Assembly (NCBI GenBank): GCA_951812575.1
Contig: OX638322.1
Span: 4,220,501-4,284,500, forward strand
Length of the DNA: 64,000 bases
Direction: 5' to 3'
From: Candidatus Binatia bacterium
GTDB lineage: Bacteria > Desulfobacterota > Binatia > Bin18
Position numbers and translations under genes: made by a program. The notes below the pieces were generated by a model. That model did no database searches and was not told where the DNA came from. It was given only the letters and a program-made list of their open reading frames with translations. Below, piece after piece: positions 32,076 through 41,282 of this stretch. Numbering within the stretch: the stretch's first letter is position 1; every line of letters begins with the position of its first letter.

Positions 32076-32890
32076 CCTTCTGCCGGTCTTTCCGCTGCGG
32101 AGAGGTGAAGACGTCGGGCTTTGTTCTCAATGTCTCGCCTCACCCCGCCAAACAAGGTCTGCCCATCGATGCCGATCAGGAGCGCCTCGGATTTCAGGGC
32201 CGCATACATTGACTCCATCAGCCGTAATAATTCGTCTCGCATCTTGAGAAAGATCGGGCCGAACTGCGGTTCACGTTCCAACGCCGCGCGTAAATAGAGC
32301 TCAGCAAAGGCCAGATGGCGGGCCTCATCTCGTAAGATTCGACTCGCAATAGTGGCAAAGAGGGAAGTCGGATGGGCTTTTGCCAAAATGCTGTAGAAAT
32401 GGCGGGCAAGAATATCACTGAGCAGTATCCCCCACAGCCATTCAATCCGATCGCGCGACTTAAACAGGCGCGCCTGGTAGCGGAACATGTCTTTGAGTTG
32501 GCGGACTTCAAGCGGACGCTGGTTCAGGGTGTTATAGAATCGAGTCAGAGTCTCGAAATGGCGGGCTTCGTCCAAAAGAAACGTGGACAGATAGAGTTGG
32601 GCTTCAGTCTCATGGGCGGCAAAACACTGCGGGATGGTCGAGCTGGCCCCGATCATAGCCGTTTGCTCACCCAGATAGATTGGGGTCAGCACCATAGCCA
32701 GAGCACGCTGTTCGTGACGGTCGAGCGACAACGGCTGCGTCCAGTCAATTTCGGCCGCCGACCACTGCCCCTCAACGCCCTTCCGAAACAGCTCCATGAG
32801 CTTGGCGTTCTCAATGCGGGGAAATACCCGAATCACTTGCCCCAACCCCTCTCCATTACCTGCAATTAGGGCAGCACCATAGCAACCCAA
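32072..32890 (-). CDS. Ferritin-like di-iron protein (R2-like)
   Basis: A helical-bundle protein with a plausible carboxylate-bridged di-iron site: E75 (YLGEQTAM), E108 and H111 (DEARH), and E189 and H192 (second DEARH); the expected acidic ligand of the third helix may be D159. It resembles ribonucleotide-reductase-R2-like oxidases or acyl desaturase-like oxygenases. Counting starts at the TTG 32890; GTG 32836 or the ATG of LMELFRKG are possible real starts. The stop overlaps the HMG-CoA-reductase start by 4 bases, so the two proteins are coupled and may act in one pathway. Confidence 0.75.
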   Translation of the reverse strand: MGCYGAALIAGNGEGLGQVIRVFPRIENAKLMELFRKGVEGQWSAAEIDWTQPLSLDRHEQRALAMVLTPIYLGEQTAMIGASSTIPQCFAAHETEAQLYLSTFLLDEARHFETLTRFYNTLNQRPLEVRQLKDMFRYQARLFKSRDRIEWLWGILLSDILARHFYSILAKAHPTSLFATIASRILRDEARHLAFAELYLRAALEREPQFGPIFLKMRDELLRLMESMYAALKSEALLIGIDGQTLFGGVRRDIENKARRLHLSAAERPAEG

Positions 32891-33012
32891 CCCCGAGTAC
32901 TCAAGTAAATGTGAGTCAAGGGCACGGGTTCGAGTTGCAGGGCACGAGTTCGACGTGTGAGTTCAATAGAACCGTTGTCTATCGAATAGCAGCTATGTAA
33001 ATTGGTTTTCAC

Positions 33013-33528
33013 ATGCCCGCAGTTCTACTCATACTCATAGCCGCCGGTTGCTTCTTTGTTGTCGGTTTGGGTGTGGGCTATGTATTGCGCTGGCTCTTCG
33101 GACAATCCCGTTTGGTCCTTGCCCTTCTCGTGTTTGGCGCTCTGACACCCTGGCTTGGACATCACCTGGAGCTTCTCCGAGTAACGAGGGATACTCTTCC
33201 TGCAAGCGCAGCTTTCCCACTCGAAGTAGCGCTTATGGGACCAGTCATAGTCATGACGGCTGCTATCGCAGTCATAGCGGTCCCCCATTGGTTGCGTTTT
33301 ATAGCTGTGACGGTGCCGGGAATCGCATTTCTGACGACGTGGTTTCTGACGTTCAGACTTGCGCGCAGTGCGGTATCTAACAGTTCTTCTCCATTTGACG
33401 GCTATCTTCCATTTGACAACATGGCAACGATATGGCTGTGGATTTTGAGTGTTGGGACAACGGGTGGCCTGTTGGCGTACTGCTGGCCTCTCCGTCGGCA
33501 CCTCATAGCCTCAGTGAGTAAGGGATAG
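33013..33528 (+). CDS. Integral membrane protein, unknown
   Basis: A 171-residue protein with about five hydrophobic segments (residues 4-28, 34-50, 68-88, 91-112 and 136-156 by eye) and few charged residues. No family recognised. It lies alone on the plus strand between minus-strand genes, followed 61 bases later by a GNAT acetyltransferase gene. Confidence 0.6.
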   Translation: MPAVLLILIAAGCFFVVGLGVGYVLRWLFGQSRLVLALLVFGALTPWLGHHLELLRVTRDTLPASAAFPLEVALMGPVIVMTAAIAVIAVPHWLRFIAVTVPGIAFLTTWFLTFRLARSAVSNSSSPFDGYLPFDNMATIWLWILSVGTTGGLLAYCWPLRRHLIASVSKG

Positions 33529-33589
33529 CATCGCCCAGGGAACGTCTCGGTGAAAATCGCATACGGATTCATCCTTCTTGGGAGAAAGC

Positions 33590-34096
33590 ATGAAAAGCCT
33601 CTCAATAAGACCGTTACAAACGGACGAATGGACGTTACTGAGAAAGCTACGAACTCGGGCGCTTATGGATGCGCCTGAGGCGTTTGCCCAGACAATTAGG
33701 GAAATTCAGGACGAGCCGGAAACGTACTGGCAGCAGCTTGCAAAAAATTTGCGCCTTTCACACCACGAATTCTTTATTGCTTTTCTCGACGAAGAGCCCA
33801 TCGGCATGACCTATGGACATCTGGAAGCCGTCGATAGACGAGTCGCTCAGGTTGGCAGCATGTGGGTCTCTCCCATGGCGCGCGGCAAGGGAATTGGCAA
33901 GCAACTTCTTCATAGGACAATGTCCTGGGCCGCCGCTCAGGGGGCAAAGCGTATGAGGCTCTGGGTCACCGCCGGCAACAGCCCCGCGACGAAACTGTAT
34001 AAATCCTCAGGTTTTGTTCCTACGGGCAAAACAGACCTGTTACCCTCCCACCCTTCCCTACACATTATGGAAATGGAAAGAGAACTTGGTCTGTAA
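33590..34096 (+). CDS. GNAT-family N-acetyltransferase
   Basis: From ATG 33590 (GGGAGAAAGC upstream) a 168-residue acetyltransferase with the GNAT core: IRPLQTDEWTLLRKLRTRAL, acetyl-CoA loop VSPMARGKGIGKQLLHRTM (Q/RxxGxG pattern) and LWVTAGNSPATKLYKSSGF. It would move an acetyl group to an amine of a small molecule or protein terminus. Substrate unknown. Confidence 0.88.
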   Translation: MKSLSIRPLQTDEWTLLRKLRTRALMDAPEAFAQTIREIQDEPETYWQQLAKNLRLSHHEFFIAFLDEEPIGMTYGHLEAVDRRVAQVGSMWVSPMARGKGIGKQLLHRTMSWAAAQGAKRMRLWVTAGNSPATKLYKSSGFVPTGKTDLLPSHPSLHIMEMERELGL

Positions 34097-34148
34097 GACA
34101 AGTGGACAAGATAGTATGCGCTCACGCCACTCTGTGGTATGGAGAAGC

Positions 34149-34433
34149 ATGAGTCAGACGATTTCCCATAACCGCAACGACGAAAGCCTTGAAGCCAAGG
34201 CTCGTTGGTTTCAAGCCCTGTCGCTCGAAGAACGCATGGACATCCTGTGCGAACTCACCGATCTCGTTCTGGAAAACAATCCGCAAATGGCAGAGGTAGA
34301 ACGTGCTCAATCGTCTTCAGAGCGTATTCAAGTCCTTTCGGTCGATAGTGGCTTGGCCGTACACTCGTCAAACACCGCCTCCGCCGCGGCCTCTCCACTC
34401 CGCACACAGTCGGCCAGACCAACGCCGCGATAG
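34149..34433 (+). CDS. Small protein, possibly truncated
   Basis: A 94-codon frame from ATG 34149. The first 65 residues (ESLEAKARWFQALSLEERMD, ILCELTDLVLENNPQMAEVE) look like a known family of short helical proteins often found beside nucleotidyltransferase or defence-type genes. The rest (after IQVLS) runs antisense through the end of hemY and looks like non-genuine sequence, so the native C-terminus may have been lost or the gene may be a remnant. It overlaps hemY tail-to-tail by about 106 bases. Confidence 0.5.
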   Translation: MSQTISHNRNDESLEAKARWFQALSLEERMDILCELTDLVLENNPQMAEVERAQSSSERIQVLSVDSGLAVHSSNTASAAASPLRTQSARPTPR

Positions 34434-35812
34434 GCATTGCCGGCCAGCGCCAGACCCGGATGCTCGGCCACCCGTTTTTCGATCTTATCAACGAGCTGAA
34501 GATGCCCGACGCGGTACTGCGGCATTGAGCGCGGATAGCGGGCGATGCGGGTCAGGAGGGGTTCGGCTTCAATCCCGAGCAACTGGCGCAGCTCAGTGCG
34601 GACCAGAGCCCGGATTTCAGCGTCATCCCGCTCAAACAGCTCAGCCTGGAGCGCGCCCCCCACAAAGGTGCGTAACAGGGCATGATCGCGCGGCGCTCGT
34701 CCTGCATATTTCACGCTCGAAAAAGTCCCGGCAAGAATGGAACGCTGCTCCACCCGTGGTACCACAAAACCGAAGCCATTCAGCGGATGGGGAATCTGGT
34801 CGCGACGATAGGCCATATTCACCGTGGCCGTGGAGCTATAGGGGATGGCGGAAAGGTGCTGACTCAAAGTGCCATCAAGTCCATGTACAAGCTGCGCCGC
34901 GGCAAAGGCCGGCGTCGCCAGCACCAGGCCGTCGGCGTGCAGGCTGGAGCCGTCGGCACAGCCCACCGTCCAGCGGGTCTCATCCGGGCCTGCCGGCTGA
35001 GAGAGAACGCTCGTTACCGGACAGCGCTGCCGCAGCGTTCCGAGGCTGAGGCGTTCGGTCAGCGCGGAAACGAGGCGCTGCATACCGGTTTGCAGGGTCA
35101 CAAACAAACTCCAGCGTGCCCCACTCGCTCCCTTGGTCGTCTGAGGATTACGACGAGCCGCTCGCCAGAGCGCATAAATCACACTCCGATGCTCACGCTC
35201 CAGGTGCAGAAAGCGCGGCATGGTCGCGGCCAGGCTGAGTTGGTCGGGGTCAGCGGTATAGATGCCGCCAATGAGGGGTTGGGCAACGCGTTCGAGCACT
35301 TCTCGCCCGAGCCGTCTCCGGACAAACGAGCCCAGGCTTTCATCGTTTTGTTCCTTGGTTCGGGGCAGTACGAGATCAAGCGCCATGCGCAGCTTCCCCG
35401 GCCAGGAAAAAATACGCGAGCGCACTAGGGGGCCAAACTGGGTGGGAGCCAGTAACATGAAGCCTTGCGGCAGGGGCTCAAGCCTCCCCTGGTGTACAAC
35501 AAAGGTGGCTCGGTGCGCGTCGTTGGTGCCCAGGAGTTCCGGCTCAAGACCAAGACGACGACACAGGGCTAAAGCCCAGGGTTTTTCCGAAATAAAGGAA
35601 TCCGGCCCGAGTTCAAGCAGAAAATCGTCCCGCTGTTCCGTTGCAATGACGCCGCCAAGCCGGTCGCCGGCTTCCAGCAGCGTAAATCGAAGCGGCTGCT
35701 CTCGTTCTCGGCTCAGTTCTTCGAGTCTGTAGGCCGCGGCCAGACCGGCAATACCACCACCGACAATAACAATATGGGGCACTCTGGGCTTGCTCTCTGG
35801 AGAAAGAGACAT
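34328..35812 (-). CDS. hemY: Protoporphyrinogen oxidase, oxygen-dependent (HemY)
   Basis: FAD enzyme that oxidises protoporphyrinogen IX with O2, the penultimate step of heme synthesis. The 494-residue protein has the Rossmann FAD motif VIVGGGIAGLAAAYRLEEL, LLEAGDRLGGVI, ELGPDSFISEKPWAL (family PDSF motif), LIGGIYTADPDQLSL and a C-terminal GNAYRGVGLADCVRSGE FAD segment. Third gene of a hemE-hemH-hemY operon. It supports an aerobic lifestyle. Confidence 0.95.
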   Translation of the reverse strand: MSLSPESKPRVPHIVIVGGGIAGLAAAYRLEELSREREQPLRFTLLEAGDRLGGVIATEQRDDFLLELGPDSFISEKPWALALCRRLGLEPELLGTNDAHRATFVVHQGRLEPLPQGFMLLAPTQFGPLVRSRIFSWPGKLRMALDLVLPRTKEQNDESLGSFVRRRLGREVLERVAQPLIGGIYTADPDQLSLAATMPRFLHLEREHRSVIYALWRAARRNPQTTKGASGARWSLFVTLQTGMQRLVSALTERLSLGTLRQRCPVTSVLSQPAGPDETRWTVGCADGSSLHADGLVLATPAFAAAQLVHGLDGTLSQHLSAIPYSSTATVNMAYRRDQIPHPLNGFGFVVPRVEQRSILAGTFSSVKYAGRAPRDHALLRTFVGGALQAELFERDDAEIRALVRTELRQLLGIEAEPLLTRIARYPRSMPQYRVGHLQLVDKIEKRVAEHPGLALAGNAYRGVGLADCVRSGEAAAEAVFDECTAKPLSTERT

Positions 35813-35851
35813 ACGGCAGTTTCGTGGCGGGTTATGCGATACCCACCCAGT

Positions 35852-36775
35852 CTATTGGTTCAGGGTCGCCCGGACCACCTCGGCGATCATCCGAATAAAG
35901 TATGGATGCGCATTGACCGTCCGGGCACGGACCATATGCAGTCCGTTCCGTTCGGCAATCTCTCTCGCCTCCGTATCCAGATCGTACAGGACTTCGATGT
36001 GGTCACACACAAAGCCGATGGGAACGACGACTACGTCGCGTGGCCTCTGAGAAGCGAGGTCCTTGAGCACCTGGCCGATATCTGGCCCCAGCCACGGCAC
36101 CTGGGGTGGGCCGCTGCGGCTCTGATAGGCAACGGTCCAGTTTTCGTGTCCGATGCGCTCCGCGACCAAACGCGCGCCCTCTTCGACCTGTCGGACGTAT
36201 TCCTGGCTGCCGGGTATGGCCGTTGGTATACTGTGAGCCGTGTAGACCAGAGGAGTCACCCCCCAACGATCCGCTGGAATAGACGAAAACGCCTGCTTCG
36301 TCAGATCGGCAACCGCATGAATGAACAAAGGGTGATTATGCCAGCCAGGGGTGAAGCTCACCTGGGGAGCAAGCGGCCCTACCCTTTCTCTCGCCTCCTC
36401 CACATTTGTCTTATACCGCTCCCAGCCCGCCTCGCTCTGCTGAGCGGAAAGGATGAAGCCCACGGCATTTTTCACTCCGTCCCGCCCCATCTGTTCCAGC
36501 GTTTCGGCTATATAGGGATGCCAGTTCCGCATGCCCGCATACACCGGCAGTTGGACTCCTTCTTGCGCGAAGAGGCGTTGGAGCGCCTGCGCTTGACCAA
36601 AGGTGATCTCGTTCAAGGGCGAGCGACCGTCAAAAAGCTCGTAGTGTCGGACGACTTCTTGCAGACGGGTCAGCGGCACGGGACGACCGCGCAGGACATT
36701 TGCCAAAAAGGGCCGCACGTCATCCATTTTTTCCGGCCCGCCAAAGGCGATCAGCAGAACCGCGTCGTATTGCAT
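35852..36775 (-). CDS. hemH: Ferrochelatase
   Basis: Inserts iron into protoporphyrin IX. I choose ATG 36775 (MQYDAVLLIAFGGPEKMDD, the usual family start); in-frame ATG 36817, one base after the hemE stop, and 36865 are alternatives. Catalytic His is in LVYTAHSIPT and the conserved Glu in CDHIEVLYDLD. VGPLAPQVSFTPGWHNHP is also family-like. 307 residues, normal for bacterial ferrochelatase. Confidence 0.93.
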   Translation of the reverse strand: MQYDAVLLIAFGGPEKMDDVRPFLANVLRGRPVPLTRLQEVVRHYELFDGRSPLNEITFGQAQALQRLFAQEGVQLPVYAGMRNWHPYIAETLEQMGRDGVKNAVGFILSAQQSEAGWERYKTNVEEARERVGPLAPQVSFTPGWHNHPLFIHAVADLTKQAFSSIPADRWGVTPLVYTAHSIPTAIPGSQEYVRQVEEGARLVAERIGHENWTVAYQSRSGPPQVPWLGPDIGQVLKDLASQRPRDVVVVPIGFVCDHIEVLYDLDTEAREIAERNGLHMVRARTVNAHPYFIRMIAEVVRATLNQ

Positions 36776-36818
36776 AAGAAGTAGGCTGTGAGTTGCGTTT
36801 TTCTGATGCCGTGACATA

Positions 36819-37853
36819 TCAGGTTTGACGACTCGAGAATTCGTGCACCATATCGACCAGCGCAATCACATTATCCACCGGAGTTTGCGGCACAATGCCG
36901 TGTCCCAGGTTGAAAATATGCCCTTCTCTACCTCTGGCCTGATCCAGAATACGTTGCACCTGTTGGCGTAAAGTATCCAGAGGAGCGAAAAGAGCTAAAG
37001 GATCAAGATTGCCCTGCACGGATCGATCCTCGCCGATCCGCCGCCAGGCCACATCAAGATCGATTCGCCAGTCCACTCCGATCACATCCCCCCCTGCTTC
37101 GGCCAGCAGTTCCAGCAGGCCGGCCGTGCCCGTGCCGAAATGAATGAGGGGGACGCCCGGCGTCACTCCTTGGATGAGCGTCTGCATATGGGGTAACAAA
37201 AAGGTTCGATAGTCCTGGGGGGCCAGACAGCCAACCCAGGAATCGAAGAGCTGAATGGCCTGCGCACCGGCCGTAATCTGAGCATTGACATAGGCGGTGA
37301 TCGCACGCACCAATTGATCCATCAGCGCGTTCCAGGCCCCGGAGTCCTGATACATGAGGCGCTTGGTTTCCAGATACTGACGTGACGCGCCGCCCTCAAT
37401 CAAATACGACGCCAGGGTGAAGGGCGCGCCCGAGAAGCCGATCAGAGGGATGTCGCTGGGTAAGCTGCCGCGAATCTTGCGGACTGTTTCAAATACAAAG
37501 GGGACGGATTCTTCGGGCGGCACCTCACGCAGAGCGCCAATATCTTGGCCCGAACGAACCGGGCGATGAATCACCGGGCCGTCGCCTGCGGAAAATTCCA
37601 GTCCAACGCCCATGGGTTCAACAATGAGCAGGATATCCGAAAAGAGAATGGCAGCATCCACGCCCAGGCGTTCAGCCGCTTCAAGCGTTACCTGCGCGGC
37701 CAGGTCAGGCGTCTTGCACAATTCGAGAAAAGGCACACGTTCGCGCAACGCCCGGTATTCGGCCATATACCGCCCGGCCTGTCGCATGAGCCAGACAGGG
37801 GTGTACGGGGTTGGCTCTCCCCGGCAGGCGCGCAGAAAAACCGGCGTCTCCAT
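36819..37853 (-). CDS. hemE: Uroporphyrinogen decarboxylase
   Basis: Converts uroporphyrinogen III to coproporphyrinogen III. From ATG 37853 (METPVFLRACRGEPTPYTPV) the protein has 344 residues. Motifs: VWLMRQAGRYM and FSDILLIVEPMGVGLEFS (active-site Asp), GFSGAPFTLASYLIEGG and FDSWVGCLAP. The frame extends 39 codons upstream to a non-convincing ATG at 37970. First gene of the heme operon; a divergent dehalogenase-type gene starts about 100 bases away. Confidence 0.95.
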   Translation of the reverse strand: METPVFLRACRGEPTPYTPVWLMRQAGRYMAEYRALRERVPFLELCKTPDLAAQVTLEAAERLGVDAAILFSDILLIVEPMGVGLEFSAGDGPVIHRPVRSGQDIGALREVPPEESVPFVFETVRKIRGSLPSDIPLIGFSGAPFTLASYLIEGGASRQYLETKRLMYQDSGAWNALMDQLVRAITAYVNAQITAGAQAIQLFDSWVGCLAPQDYRTFLLPHMQTLIQGVTPGVPLIHFGTGTAGLLELLAEAGGDVIGVDWRIDLDVAWRRIGEDRSVQGNLDPLALFAPLDTLRQQVQRILDQARGREGHIFNLGHGIVPQTPVDNVIALVDMVHEFSSRQT

Positions 37854-37953
37854 AAATCGCTCATTATCACACGGAACGGACAGCAGCAGCCCCACTCCTC
37901 TTGCTGTCCGTTCCGGGCTTCGGATACAAAACAGGAATAAAAGGAGTACAACT

Positions 37954-38817
37954 ATGACAGACACAGGCACCCATCATGTGGCAACGGTCAACGGCTTTCG
38001 GATGCACTATGTGATTGCCGGGTCAGGCTACCCCCTGGTTTTTGTTCACGGCTGGCCGCAGAGCAGCTATGAGTGGCACAAGATCATCGGTCCGTTGTCG
38101 GAGCAGTTCACGGTCATCACGCCCGACTTGCGAGGCTTGGGAGATTCCGAGCGCCCGCTGAGCGGCTATGACAAACGCACCCTGGCCTCGGATGTCTATG
38201 AACTCGTTACATCACTCGGCTTTGAGAAAATCGGCCTGACCGGCCATGACTGGGGTGGCGCGGTCACCTACTATCTGGCTTACGATCACCCGGAAATGGT
38301 CGAGCGACTGATGATCCTGGATATGATTCCGGGTCTGGGTCGCAAGGGCGAAAAGATGGACATCGGGGTTGCCCAGCGGCTGTGGCACGTCTTCTTTCAC
38401 GCCGGCATGCCCGACCTGGCCGAAAAGCTGGTCAGCAATAATGTCGAAACCTATTTACGGCATTTCTATAATTCGACCGTGTACAATTATAGCCCAAAGG
38501 TGTTCACAGACGAGGATGTGGCCGAATACGTCCGGGTCTATTCCGCACCAGGGGCGCTGCGCGCCGGGTTCCAGTATTACCGCACGGGCATCAATGAAGA
38601 TCTGGAGAACCTGAGTTCATGCACGGAAAAACTCAAGATGCCGGTCCGAGCCTGGGGCGGCCAGACCTTTCTGGGCAATCTTGTGCCGATCTGGCAAGGC
38701 GTGGCGGACAACGTCGAAGGCGGCCAGGTCGAAGAGTGCGGGCACTTTATTGCGGAAGAAAAGCCGGATTTTGTGATTGCTCAGGCCCGGGAGTTTTTTG
38801 GTCCGTTGCAAGAATAG
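37954..38817 (+). CDS. Alpha/beta-hydrolase of the epoxide-hydrolase/dehalogenase type
   Basis: 287-residue hydrolase with an Asp nucleophile: D99 in LTGHDWGGAVTYYLAYDHP, the oxyanion motif FVHGWPQSSYEWHKI and His in VEECGHFIAEEKPDF. The HDWGG pattern separates it from Ser hydrolases and fits epoxide hydrolases and haloalkane or fluoroacetate dehalogenases. A perfect ribosome site (AAAAGGAG, 7 bases before ATG 37954) supports the start. Substrate unknown. Confidence 0.88.
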   Translation: MTDTGTHHVATVNGFRMHYVIAGSGYPLVFVHGWPQSSYEWHKIIGPLSEQFTVITPDLRGLGDSERPLSGYDKRTLASDVYELVTSLGFEKIGLTGHDWGGAVTYYLAYDHPEMVERLMILDMIPGLGRKGEKMDIGVAQRLWHVFFHAGMPDLAEKLVSNNVETYLRHFYNSTVYNYSPKVFTDEDVAEYVRVYSAPGALRAGFQYYRTGINEDLENLSSCTEKLKMPVRAWGGQTFLGNLVPIWQGVADNVEGGQVEECGHFIAEEKPDFVIAQAREFFGPLQE

Positions 38818-38897
38818 GCACTGGGTGAGCGGCCGTTCCCTCGGTCGTTGGAACCAGGCGTGACTTCGCCTATAATCCGGTGGGGGGAGGTGGATGT

Positions 38898-41282
38898 ATG
38901 AAGAAAGCGGCGGTGGCGGAACAAATCCTGACCACAGACCTCGGGGCTGAGGCGGAAGCGCGCTATCTGAATTACGCCCTGAGCGTGATTACCTCGCGGG
39001 CCCTACCCGACATCCGTGACGGCCTCAAGCCGGTCCAGCGCCGGCTGCTGTACGCCATGCACCAAAACCTGCGGCTCGGCGGCGATGCCCGGCCGCGCAA
39101 ATCCGCAGCGGTGGTGGGTGAGGTCCTGGGCAAATATCATCCGCATGGGGACCAGGCCGCCTATGAGGCCATGGTGCGCTTGGCACAGCCGTTCTCGCTC
39201 CGCTATCCGCTGGTGCAGGGAGAAGGCAATTTCGGCTCGCTCGACGGCGATGGCGCGGCGGCCATGCGCTACACCGAAGCCAAGCTCGCACCCCTGTCTG
39301 AAGAGCTGTTCCGCGACCTGCGCGGCGCAACCATCCCCTATCGTCCCAACTATGACGCCACCCTGGATGAGCCGGTCGTCCTGCCGTCCGGCATTCCCCA
39401 ACTCCTGCTTAACGGCGCCAGCGGCATTGCGGTTGGCATGGCCACCAGCATTCCGCCCCATAATTTTACGGAAGTCATCAAGGCCCTGCTGGCCCTGATT
39501 GACGACCCCACGCTGACCAGCGCGGGATTGCTCAAATATATCAAAGGCCCGGATTTTCCAACCGGAGGGGAAATCCTGGCCGGCAAGCGCGAGCTGCGCG
39601 AGATGTATGAAAAGGGCCAGGGAACGATCAAATTGCGCGGGGAATGGAAGGTCGAGAACCTGCCGCGCGGCAAGCGTCAGGTTGTCATTACCTCCCTGCC
39701 GTATACCGTCAACAAGGCCCAACTGGTGGAAAAGATCGCCGAATTCGTCAGCAGCCGGAAAATCCCGCAGATCGTCGATGTCCGGGACGAATCGACCGAC
39801 GACATCCGCATTGTCCTTGAGCTTAAAGGCAACACCTCGGACGAACTCGCCATGGCGTATTTATGTCGGCATACGTCGCTGCAAACCTCCTTTTCGGTCA
39901 ACCTGACCTGTCTGGTTCCAACCGGCAACCCGGAAGTCGGTCAACCCCTGTGTGCCACCCTGTCCGACCTGTGCCGGCACTTCCTGGACTTCCGTTTTAC
40001 GGTGGTCACCAAACGCTTTGAGCATGAGCTGGACGAGTTGGAAACCCGCCTGCATATTCTTGCCGGTCTGGCCCTCATTGCCGACCAGCTCGACACCGTC
40101 ATCCGCCTCATCCGGAATGCGGCCTCCCGCAAGGACGCGCGGGAAAAACTCCAGCAGAGCTTTCAATTGACCGAGGTCCAGGCCGACGCCATTCTCGATA
40201 TTCGCCTCTACCAGCTCGCCCGCCTGGAAGTTGAAAAAATTCAGACCGAACGCCGGGAGAAAGAAGCCCGCGCCCAGGAGTTGCGCCGGTTGTTGCGTAG
40301 TGAAGGCCAGCGCTGGGCGATCATACGGGACGAACTGGAAGCGCTGGGCAAGCAGTATGGCGACCGACGCCGGACGGCCCTGCGTTCGGGCGAACAGCTC
40401 AATTACGACCCCGACGCCTATATCGTCCATGAAGAAGCTACAGTCGTCCTCAGCCGGGATGGCTGGATTAAGCGGGTCAGAGAACTCAAGGACCCAACCA
40501 GCACCCGGCTGCGTGAAGGCGACGACATCAAGGCCGTTCTTCAGGGTACAACCCGTGATCGCCTGGCCGTTTTCACCAGCCGGGGTATGCTCTACGTCAT
40601 ACGCATTAACACCGTGCCGGCGACCACCGGCTATGGCGAGCCCATCCAGACCCTGTTCAATTTTCAGGATGGTGAGCAGATTGTGGCAGTTCGTCTTATC
40701 CACGACCGTCCGTCGGAGAGCCCGGCCCAACAGAATGGAGCGGGAGCGGCCAGACCAGACCAGACCGACCTATTCACACCCCCTGCCTCCCCCCAGCCGG
40801 CCGGCGAGCGGGGACCGGTCCTGCTCCTGGCGACGGCCAAGGGCCTGGGGTTTCGTTTTGAACCCAATGTCGAAGAAACCACCCGTAACGGGAGAAAAAT
40901 CGCCCGTTTGTCCGCAGACGACGAAGTCGTTACCGTTCAGCCGGCGCGTAGCGGCCGAACGGTGTGTGCCACTGCGACCGGATATATCCTGGCTTTTCCA
41001 ACCGAAGATATTACCGAATTATCCGGAGCCGGACGCGGAGTTATTCTCATGCGCCTGGAGCAAGACGATCGTTTGGTTGGGGCGGTCACAAGCGAACCCG
41101 GCACGGGTGTGACGGTTATCAATACAGCCGGGAAAGAGCGGAAAATCCCACTGCGGGAGATTCCGTTAGGTAAACGGGCCGGAAAGGGCCGGCGGGTGGT
41201 CAAACGATCGGTGCTGGTTGGGGTGCAGCAAAACGGCACCCGGCGCGGCGTAAATGGCGGAGTGGAGGAGGCTGAGGCGTAA
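38898..41282 (+). CDS. parC: DNA topoisomerase IV subunit A
   Basis: DNA-cleaving subunit that unlinks daughter chromosomes. From ATG 38898 (GGGAGGTGG upstream) 794 residues. Catalytic Tyr is Y125 (AAAMRYTEAKL). The quinolone-region motif is GKYHPHGDQAAYEAM, with Gln at the usual Ser83 place and Glu at Asp87. The C-terminal beta-propeller lacks a GyrA-box (QRRGGKG), and the HPHGDQ motif resembles alphaproteobacterial ParC, so I call ParC rather than GyrA. Stop and the parE start share TAATG. Confidence 0.87.
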   Translation: MKKAAVAEQILTTDLGAEAEARYLNYALSVITSRALPDIRDGLKPVQRRLLYAMHQNLRLGGDARPRKSAAVVGEVLGKYHPHGDQAAYEAMVRLAQPFSLRYPLVQGEGNFGSLDGDGAAAMRYTEAKLAPLSEELFRDLRGATIPYRPNYDATLDEPVVLPSGIPQLLLNGASGIAVGMATSIPPHNFTEVIKALLALIDDPTLTSAGLLKYIKGPDFPTGGEILAGKRELREMYEKGQGTIKLRGEWKVENLPRGKRQVVITSLPYTVNKAQLVEKIAEFVSSRKIPQIVDVRDESTDDIRIVLELKGNTSDELAMAYLCRHTSLQTSFSVNLTCLVPTGNPEVGQPLCATLSDLCRHFLDFRFTVVTKRFEHELDELETRLHILAGLALIADQLDTVIRLIRNAASRKDAREKLQQSFQLTEVQADAILDIRLYQLARLEVEKIQTERREKEARAQELRRLLRSEGQRWAIIRDELEALGKQYGDRRRTALRSGEQLNYDPDAYIVHEEATVVLSRDGWIKRVRELKDPTSTRLREGDDIKAVLQGTTRDRLAVFTSRGMLYVIRINTVPATTGYGEPIQTLFNFQDGEQIVAVRLIHDRPSESPAQQNGAGAARPDQTDLFTPPASPQPAGERGPVLLLATAKGLGFRFEPNVEETTRNGRKIARLSADDEVVTVQPARSGRTVCATATGYILAFPTEDITELSGAGRGVILMRLEQDDRLVGAVTSEPGTGVTVINTAGKERKIPLREIPLGKRAGKGRRVVKRSVLVGVQQNGTRRGVNGGVEEAEA

